Of a stretch of DNA of 26,131 bases, positions 20,907 to 26,131 are shown one piece after another. Position numbers and translations under genes: made by a program. The notes under the pieces were generated by a model. It saw only the letters and a program-made list of their open reading frames with translations, was not told where the DNA came from and ran no database searches. Positions within the stretch are counted from its first letter, which is position 1. Each line of letters begins with the position of its first letter. Source of the stretch: a virus; IMG/VR virus record IMGVR_UViG_3300031369_000008, positions 1-26,131 of that record, one strand, 5' to 3'.

Positions 20907-20931
20907 GTAGTATACTTAAAGTATACTACTT
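20905..20931. promoter_or_regulatory. 27-bp perfect palindrome before the portal gene
   Basis: AAGTAGTATACTT (20905-20917), one base, then its exact complement (20919-20931). No T run follows, so an operator or mRNA hairpin is more likely than a terminator. The core AAAGTAT...TACTT resembles the operator at 962-1004. Confidence 0.6.
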
Positions 20932-20958
20932 TCGAGTATGAAAAAAGGAGTGATGTAA

Positions 20959-22440
20959 ATGTTTTTTGAAAAAGACACTCAATTTCCTCCAAAAGAGTGG
21001 ATATTTTGGTTTAACAAATATAAAGAATGGGCAACATGGTATTCTGGTGACCCTGGCTATTTATATAATTATTACACTATTGAAGCCATTGGAGATGCAG
21101 TCGCTCAATCTAAAATGTGGGCTAGAATAAATGATTTTGCTGGTTTAATACATTTACCAGCTGCGAATGATATTTGCAATACTTCGGCAAATCTTTTATT
21201 TAGCGAATTGCCACAATTTAAATATGATAAGACTAGTATTGCAGGTGAACGAATATCAGACTTTATCAATGAGAATGGTTTTGAGAATCTATTACTTGAG
21301 GGAGCAGAATTGGCAGCTGCATTATCTGGATGTTTATTTAAAATTGATATTGAGCCAACATTGTTAAGTTTACCTATAATAAGTGTATTGACTCCAACAC
21401 AGTTTTTCCCTATATTTTGGCGAGGAAGATTATGGGAAGTAATGACTTTTCGTGAAGTTAAATTTGAACCGGACACAGGAAAAGTATGGAGATTATTTGA
21501 AAGAAGAAAGCGGTCAGGTAGAAATCTATTAATAGAATATGAATTATACGAGGGTGTGAAAAATAGAGTTGGTCAAAATATAGAGCTTAATTCTATTTCG
21601 GAAACTGAAAATTTAAATCTAGAAAATACAAAATATGATAACATAGATGGTCTAGGTTGCGTATATGTACCAAATAAGCGACCAAATAAGCTCGCACCAG
21701 GTTCTTATTTAGGAATTAATGATTATTCAATCTCATTGACAATGATGGATGCTTTAGATGTTGCTTGGACTAGTTGGATGCGTGATATTGAACTAGGTAT
21801 GGCTCAAATTTTCATTGATGAGGAATTGCTTAATAAAACTACTAATCAAGCTACTGGACAATCCGAAAATTTAAATAAATTTAGTAAATTTCAAAGAGCT
21901 TTTATTAAATTGAATTTAACTAATTGGAAAATGGCTGGTGATACTGGTATCAAACCAATAGAAGAAATACAATTTGATATTAGAACAGAAGAACATAAAA
22001 CAACTTGTGAACAAATGTTCTTTAATATAGTTACTCATTGTGGATATTCACCACAAACTTTTGGAATAGGTCAACATGGGAATGTAGCCAGTGGAACAGC
22101 TTTAAAGATATTAGAACATAAGTCGCAGCTAACAAGAGAAACTAAAAGCAGATATTTTTCACCTGCTATTAGGGAATTGATCTATCAGATGCAGAAAATT
22201 GATCAAGTCTCAGGTTTGAGACCTGGATATGAAATAGAGGATGTAACTGTAAATTTACAAGACTATATAATTACAGACCAAAAAGAAGTATCAGAAGTAA
22301 TCAGAAACTTAGAAACTGCGAAAGCTGCATCTACTTACACAAAAGTTAAAATGCAGCATACCGATTGGGATGAAGATAAGATCGAAGAAGAAGTTGACAG
22401 AATATTAAAAGAACAGGGAATAACATCAGAAATTTTATAA
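20959..22440 (+). CDS. Portal protein (SPP1 gp6-like)
   Basis: The 493-residue protein forms the ring at one head vertex through which DNA is packaged. Recognisable stretches are KEWATWYSGDPGYLYNYY near the N-terminus, HLPAANDICNTSANLLFSE, the core VLTPTQFFPIFWRGRLWEVM, the helical stem after DYSISLTMMDALDVAWTSWM, and QTFGIGQHGNVASGTALKIL in the crown-side part, all in the usual phage portal order. It is full length with no disruption. AAGGAG lies before the ATG. It is followed by an unknown gene and the minor capsid gene; the terminase lies four kilobases upstream. Confidence 0.9.
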   Translation: MFFEKDTQFPPKEWIFWFNKYKEWATWYSGDPGYLYNYYTIEAIGDAVAQSKMWARINDFAGLIHLPAANDICNTSANLLFSELPQFKYDKTSIAGERISDFINENGFENLLLEGAELAAALSGCLFKIDIEPTLLSLPIISVLTPTQFFPIFWRGRLWEVMTFREVKFEPDTGKVWRLFERRKRSGRNLLIEYELYEGVKNRVGQNIELNSISETENLNLENTKYDNIDGLGCVYVPNKRPNKLAPGSYLGINDYSISLTMMDALDVAWTSWMRDIELGMAQIFIDEELLNKTTNQATGQSENLNKFSKFQRAFIKLNLTNWKMAGDTGIKPIEEIQFDIRTEEHKTTCEQMFFNIVTHCGYSPQTFGIGQHGNVASGTALKILEHKSQLTRETKSRYFSPAIRELIYQMQKIDQVSGLRPGYEIEDVTVNLQDYIITDQKEVSEVIRNLETAKAASTYTKVKMQHTDWDEDKIEEEVDRILKEQGITSEIL

Positions 22441-22454
22441 ATATAAAAATAATA

Positions 22455-22497
22455 ATTATTATACCTTGATAAATTAAAAAGCATAAAGTATAATAAT
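22455..22497 (+). promoter_or_regulatory. Promoter between the arms of an inverted repeat
   Basis: TTGATA (22466-22471), 17-bp spacer, TATAAT (22489-22494). The arms ATTATTATAC (22455-22464) and its complement (22488-22497) flank the promoter, and the right arm covers the -10. It would serve the head genes from 22524. Confidence 0.6.
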
Positions 22498-22523
22498 AAT
22501 TATTATTTATTAGGAGGTCAGAA

Positions 22524-22952
22524 ATGAAATATTATAAAGATTTTACTAGATTTAAGTGGGAAGATGATAGTTTGTATGAATATAGATATATTATTCATGT
22601 AACAGCTATGAAAACAGCTAAATTATTTAAAGACTCTACCAAATTAGCTGAAAAAGATAAATATGATTATTCAACTATATATAATGAATTCTCAATAATT
22701 TTAAATGAAATAAAAGAAATGAAGGTTCCTTTTGAATATGTTGAATCCCATGAATTGCTTATGTCTGGATATGAATATTATTTAAAGGCATATAAATCAT
22801 TGTTAAATTTAGATGATATTACAAAAGAAAAAGCTAATATATCAGTACAATGTATTGAAGTTGGTAATGCATATATTAAAATTTCAGCGTATAAAAACAT
22901 TGAAATGTTTAATAGTTATGAGGTAAAAATTAAAAACAAAGAAATTAATTAA
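22524..22952 (+). CDS. Hypothetical helical protein (142 aa) in the head gene block
   Basis: A strong AGGAGG site precedes the ATG. The 142-residue protein is helical, with long amphipathic stretches (IIHVTAMKTAKLFKDSTKLAE, YNEFSIILNEIKEMK, ELLMSGYEYYLKAYKSLLNL) and no Cys cluster or membrane segment. It stands 11 bp before the minor capsid gene and may be transcribed with it from the promoter at 22466. No family recognised; a small cytoplasmic or head-associated protein. Confidence 0.7.
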   Translation: MKYYKDFTRFKWEDDSLYEYRYIIHVTAMKTAKLFKDSTKLAEKDKYDYSTIYNEFSIILNEIKEMKVPFEYVESHELLMSGYEYYLKAYKSLLNLDDITKEKANISVQCIEVGNAYIKISAYKNIEMFNSYEVKIKNKEIN

Positions 22953-22963
22953 GGATTGATAAA

Positions 22964-24154
22964 ATGAAAAATCAAGACTATGAGAAATATGCGGATAATT
23001 TAATATATGATGCTCAAAATGTAATAGTGTTGATTAGTGACGCTCTTGTTGAACTTCAAGAAAGTATAATAAGAGACCCTGAAAATATAAATAAATATAG
23101 AAAGATATATGAAAAAAAAGTTGATAAAATAGCTAAAAATTTTGATATGCAGTGGAAGCAATGGGCGGACAATGATTTAGCAGCATCTTATATTTCTGGA
23201 ATTAAAGATGCTGAAAAAACATTAAAAAGTCTAGGAAAACAATCTACTTTAACTGATAAAATAAATAATGGAAATATCTTATTAAAAGACTTTCCACCAC
23301 CGCCAGATATCCCAGAAATTTCAGGACAAGTAAGTTTATTATTTTCTGGTAAATATGCAGATCATAAGACTTTTTTTGGTACATTCCGTCAATCTGCTTA
23401 TTATAGTCTTGAAGGTCAACAGCTTCAAATAATGCGTGCTGCTGATGATATTTTCCGTCAAACATCTATTATGGCAGGTGAAAAGTATTTTAGTGAGGCA
23501 GATATATTTACGAGGCGAAAATTTTCTCAAGAAATGTTAGATCAATTTGCAAAAAATGGAATTAAAACTATTACATATAAAAATGGAGCTAGATATAGCA
23601 TTGATACTTATTGTGAAACGGTTGGAAGAACATTATCAGCCCACTGTGGCATTCAAGCAAATTTAAATAGACTTACTCAGAGTGGGTATGATCTTGTTAT
23701 TGTATCGGCTCATTTTAGGGCATGTGAAATGTGTATCCCTTATGAAAATGCTGTTTTATCAATTAATGGTAATCATCCTTATTATGAGAGTATGTCGGAT
23801 GCAATTAGAAATGGCCTATATCATCCGAATTGTGTTCATGATATTTCTGTGTTCTTTGAAGATATAACACCAGAACTAATTACAAGAGTAAATCCATACG
23901 AACAGAAGTTAATTGATAACTTTGGATATGGGGAAGCTCAAAAACTAGCCTATGAAGCTCAACAAAGACAAAGACAAATTGAAAGAAATATTAGAACATG
24001 GAAGCGAAGAAAATCTGTGTCATTAGATGATAAAACGAAAAACTTTGCTACTCAGAAAATTTCATTTTGGCAAAAACAGCAACGAGATCATTTGAATGAA
24101 AATAAATTTTTACCTAGAAAATATGAGAGAGAGCAGATTAAAAAAGCTCATTAA
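22964..24154 (+). CDS. Phage minor capsid protein (Phage_min_cap2-like)
   Basis: The 396-residue protein follows the portal in the usual order. Helical N-terminal third, PPPPDIPEI linker (111-118), then the core: FTRRKFSQEMLDQFAKNGI, SAHFRACEMCIPYENAVLS with Cys254 and Cys257, and GLYHPNCVHDISVFF with His287, Cys290 and His292. These could bind a metal and are a hallmark of the minor capsid 2 / SPP1 gp7-like family. The C-terminus (QQRQRQIERNIRTWKRRK, then KQQRDHLNE...LPRKYEREQ) is basic and helical, as in relatives. It is probably ejected or bound at the portal vertex. Confidence 0.85.
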   Translation: MKNQDYEKYADNLIYDAQNVIVLISDALVELQESIIRDPENINKYRKIYEKKVDKIAKNFDMQWKQWADNDLAASYISGIKDAEKTLKSLGKQSTLTDKINNGNILLKDFPPPPDIPEISGQVSLLFSGKYADHKTFFGTFRQSAYYSLEGQQLQIMRAADDIFRQTSIMAGEKYFSEADIFTRRKFSQEMLDQFAKNGIKTITYKNGARYSIDTYCETVGRTLSAHCGIQANLNRLTQSGYDLVIVSAHFRACEMCIPYENAVLSINGNHPYYESMSDAIRNGLYHPNCVHDISVFFEDITPELITRVNPYEQKLIDNFGYGEAQKLAYEAQQRQRQIERNIRTWKRRKSVSLDDKTKNFATQKISFWQKQQRDHLNENKFLPRKYEREQIKKAH

Positions 24155-24180
24155 ATCAGAATTTTATATTAACTATGTGA

Positions 24181-24252
24181 TATGTAAATGAAGAACATGC
24201 AAAATCATATAAAGATATTTTAGAGGAAAATAGAAAGTTTTTTAAAATATGA
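24181..24252 (+). pseudogene. Possible gene remnant without a start
   Basis: After ATG TGA (24175-24180) a frame continues as YVNEEHAKSYKDILEENRKFF and stops at 24250-24252. One base change would join the ATG to it. The composition is protein-like, but it is too short to be sure. Confidence 0.25.
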
Positions 24253-24267
24253 GAGGATTCAGATTAT

Positions 24268-24594
24268 ATGGATGATATAAAAGAAATGATTAAATGGATA
24301 ATGGAAAGGTTTATTAATAAATATGGATTAAATATAAAAGATTTAATAAATAAAGAAGAAGTTAAAAATTTCATTATTATAGGTTTACCATATTCTGAAT
24401 TTGAAAAAGAATATTCAATTGATAGAAATAAAATTATTCAAGAAAATAAAGAGATAAGTCTTGAAAAATTATTTTTACTTTTTTTGAAAGAAGTTAATAA
24501 TGACAAGGATGTTGACGAATATTTTTATTTTTCTCATTATATTCTAGTACAAAAAATATTAAATCAAGAATTTTGTGATCCTTTTTATATGTAG
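24268..24594 (+). CDS. Hypothetical protein (108 aa)
   Basis: GAGAGGA lies ten bases before the ATG. The 108-residue protein is helical, acidic and rich in aromatic residues (MIKWIMERFINKYGLNIKDL, EKLFLLFLKEV, DEYFYFSHYILVQ). No motif or membrane segment is recognised. First of a row of small genes with similar short leaders between the minor capsid gene and the right edge. Confidence 0.65.
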   Translation: MDDIKEMIKWIMERFINKYGLNIKDLINKEEVKNFIIIGLPYSEFEKEYSIDRNKIIQENKEISLEKLFLLFLKEVNNDKDVDEYFYFSHYILVQKILNQEFCDPFYM

Positions 24595-24602
24595 GAGATA
24601 TT

Positions 24603-24775
24603 ATGAAAAATTATAAAATAATAATTGAAATTGAAGATTACGAAGGAGTTTATAATCAAATAGATAGTTTCAAAAAAGCTCAAGAAATAGCAGAAAAAAA
24701 TGCAATGATATATATAATAGGTTAAATGATATGTGTTCAGTTTTTGTTAAAAGCATTGAATCATTAGAGCAATAG
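24603..24775 (+). pseudogene. Small gene broken by an apparent TA-repeat frameshift
   Basis: From the ATG at 24603 (site AGGAG) a 40-codon frame reads MKNYKIIIEIEDYEG to AMIYIIG and stops at 24723-24725. If two bases are removed from the TA run near 24708-24717, the frame instead reads AMIYNRLNDMCSVFVKSIES and ends at TAG 24773-24775, giving a coherent 56-residue protein. The rest of that frame is open and protein-like, so slippage in the TA run (real or a sequencing error) is the simplest explanation. Function unknown. Confidence 0.6.
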
Positions 24776-24803
24776 AAAGGAAATGATAAGAGAGGTTTTT
24801 TAA

Positions 24804-25265
24804 ATGAGAAATAAAATATTTGATTTTATAGAAGATAAAACAATTTTAAATGTAACTAAATTAGAAAATAAAAAAATCTGCATAACTTTTACAACAAATG
24901 AAAAATTATATTTAAAATGTGAAGAAATGTGTTTTGAAGGTAAGTATGATTTATTAGCAGAAAAAAAATATAAAACTTCAATTATCTATGACGATACTAA
25001 ACCAAGAAAATTGAAAAATATAAAATTAAATAAATGCAAAGATTTTAGAGATTTTAAATTTGATTATATTTTTTTGGATAATATTCTATATATATATTGG
25101 AGATATATAGGATATTTTAAGATAGAAATGGATTTTGAGCAAGATGAAGTTGATATATTGCGAGAAATGAATTTATATCTATTAGAACATGATAAGTATG
25201 GTTCAGAATTTATTATAATTTTTGAAAAAGCTATAAACTTAATAAAAAAAGAGTTGAATCATTAG
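24804..25265 (+). CDS. Hypothetical protein (153 aa)
   Basis: GAGAGG lies about seven bases before the ATG. The 153-residue product has a strand-rich first part (KTILNVTKLENKKICITFTTNEKLYLKCEE), a Lys-rich middle (KPRKLKNIKLNKCK), then YIFLDNILYIYWRYIGYFKIEM and a helical end (VDILREMNLYLLEHD...FEKAINLIKKEL). No membrane segment is certain and no motif is assigned. Its 3' end (GAATCATTAGA) repeats a stretch at the end of the frameshifted gene before it, so the two genes may share ancestry at their ends. Confidence 0.65.
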   Translation: MRNKIFDFIEDKTILNVTKLENKKICITFTTNEKLYLKCEEMCFEGKYDLLAEKKYKTSIIYDDTKPRKLKNIKLNKCKDFRDFKFDYIFLDNILYIYWRYIGYFKIEMDFEQDEVDILREMNLYLLEHDKYGSEFIIIFEKAINLIKKELNH

Positions 25266-25297
25266 AAGTTTTAGAGTAATAGAAAGGTTTTTAAAAT

Positions 25298-25615
25298 ATG
25301 AAAATGAGTAAAGATGATTTTTATTTTTATGTATGCTTAGAATATTATTATCAGACTGAAAAGTTTGATAGATCAATTAGCAATAGAAGAGATTCGCTTA
25401 ATAATGCAATGTCAGAAACTGGTGAACAAAAGAAACAAATGATGAATTTTGCAAAAGAAATGCATAAAAAAACTATAGGATTGTTAGAATCTAATAAAAT
25501 ATTAAAAAATACTATGAATTATTTAGTAATATTATCTTTTGATTCTTTAGAGGAAATATATGAAACATACAAAGATAAAATAATAGAAGCTAGTGAAATG
25601 ATAATGAAAAATTGA
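25298..25615 (+). CDS. Hypothetical helical protein (105 aa)
   Basis: GAAAGG lies about ten bases before the ATG. The 105-residue protein is predicted all helical: DDFYFYVCLEYYYQTEKFDRS, then EQKKQMMNFAKEMHKKTIGLLESNKILKN and a final helix SLEEIYETYKDKIIEASEMI. No Cys cluster and no family recognised. It is in the row of small genes after the minor capsid gene. Confidence 0.65.
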   Translation: MKMSKDDFYFYVCLEYYYQTEKFDRSISNRRDSLNNAMSETGEQKKQMMNFAKEMHKKTIGLLESNKILKNTMNYLVILSFDSLEEIYETYKDKIIEASEMIMKN

Positions 25616-25671
25616 GTTTTAAAGTATCTGAATGAAATAAACTTAATAAAAAAAAAGAAAGGATGATAAAA

Positions 25672-25959
25672 ATGTATAAACCAGATATAAATGAAAGCAG
25701 CAAAGAGAATTTGTTAGCAGAAAATATTAATTTAAAAAAAATTCTTGAGCTTCAAAAAGAAGAAAATGATAATTTAAAAAAGATACTTAAATCAGAAAAG
25801 GAAGATGCTGATAAACTTGCGAAGGTGCTTGATGAAATAAAAATATATTGTTTAAAAAATCTAAGGAATCTTGACAGAAGAAAAGACAGCATATATATAC
25901 AAGGTAAAATAGATGCATTCATAGAAATATATAATATTATAAAAGGAAATAATAGTTAA
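25672..25959 (+). CDS. Small coiled-coil protein (95 aa)
   Basis: The ATG at 25672 is preferred over 25663, because GAAAGG ends directly at the latter. Residues about 10-50 (ENLLAENINLKKILELQKEE, NLKKILKSEKEDADKLAKVL) show a Leu/Ile heptad pattern with acidic and basic flanks, a clear coiled coil. The remainder (YCLKNLRNLDRRKDSIYIQGKIDAFIEIYNII) is helical. Function unknown; possibly an oligomeric accessory protein. Confidence 0.65.
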   Translation: MYKPDINESSKENLLAENINLKKILELQKEENDNLKKILKSEKEDADKLAKVLDEIKIYCLKNLRNLDRRKDSIYIQGKIDAFIEIYNIIKGNNS

Positions 25960-25988
25960 ATTATAAATATTAGAAAGAAGGTCTAAAA

Positions 25989-26131
25989 ATGGCAATTAGC
26001 AAAGAATATAATGTTGTAAAACTAAGTTGTGATTATTGCTTTGTGGAAGTTGAGCAAGATTTTGAAAGTTTTGGGGAAGCCGTTGAATATAAAAATAAAA
26101 ATGGTTGGAGAAGCAACCATGAACGAATAAA
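25989..26131 (+). CDS. N-terminal part of a small Cys-containing protein, cut by the window edge
   Basis: AGAAGG lies before the ATG at 25989. The visible 47 residues read MAISKEYNVVKLSCDYCFVE, then SFGEAVEYKNKNGWRS, with one CxxC pair. In phage proteins of this layout a second CxxC further on usually completes a zinc ribbon, but that part is outside the window. Start and frame are clear; the end is missing. Confidence 0.65.
   Translation, partial: MAISKEYNVVKLSCDYCFVEVEQDFESFGEAVEYKNKNGWRSNHERI

Noticed and set aside
21105-21476. Minus-strand open frame of 123 codons opposite the portal gene
   Set aside because: It lies entirely within the portal gene and shows no start signal.

Overview
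The window looks like part of a low-GC Firmicutes phage or phage-plasmid, most likely clostridial. Reasons: very A+T-rich codon use, GGAGG-type ribosome binding sites before almost every gene, short overlapping genes, and a packaging/head module (small and large terminase, portal, minor capsid protein) next to a replication-type module. No tRNA, rRNA or CRISPR array is seen.

Left part (1-4900, plus strand): a leader of three tandem hairpins, the last terminator-like, precedes an ERCC4-type nuclease gene. A small minus-strand ribbon-helix-helix-type gene is divergent from a 48-codon gene across a palindromic double promoter. Then come a 104-bp inverted-repeat element, two tiny genes, a secreted papain-like peptidase, and a four-gene overlapping set that includes a polynucleotide-kinase-like P-loop enzyme. 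A 16-bp-stem terminator able to work in both directions closes this part.

Middle (4900-9700, minus-strand operon and control region): a ribbon-helix-helix gene, a DUF927-type helicase/ATPase, a coiled-coil gene and a zinc-ribbon gene form one overlapping operon. The zinc-ribbon gene is split by an IS200/IS605-type element carrying only tnpB. Its two end hairpins match in architecture, and the two halves of the host gene can be rejoined in frame. Upstream lies about 900 bp of non-coding DNA with repeated AGTAACC motifs, TA tracts, an imperfect 20-bp direct repeat and a second about 105-bp inverted-repeat element whose arms match those near 1286 with a compensatory base-pair change. This is a replication-origin candidate.

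Middle right (9670-12720): three unknown genes, each driven by a near-copy of the same promoter plus leader (TTTACAAAATACAT, 17-bp spacer, TATAAT-like, then a GGAGGAA site). A fourth related promoter lies further on. Terminators separate the units, so this looks like a small co-regulated set.

Right part (12724-26131, plus strand): a winged-helix regulator, a ParB-like protein, a glycosyltransferase-like protein of possible DNA-modification type, small and large terminase, a HAD phosphatase fusion and three unknown genes. Then a strong promoter drives four small genes (including a very acidic protein, a DEDD exonuclease and a GAGRP-type basic protein), followed by the portal, an unknown protein, a minor capsid protein and a run of small unknown genes. 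One of those is broken by an apparent TA-repeat slippage. The last gene runs off the window. The packaging order (small terminase, large terminase, portal, minor capsid) is SPP1-like, with an inserted accessory block between terminase and portal.
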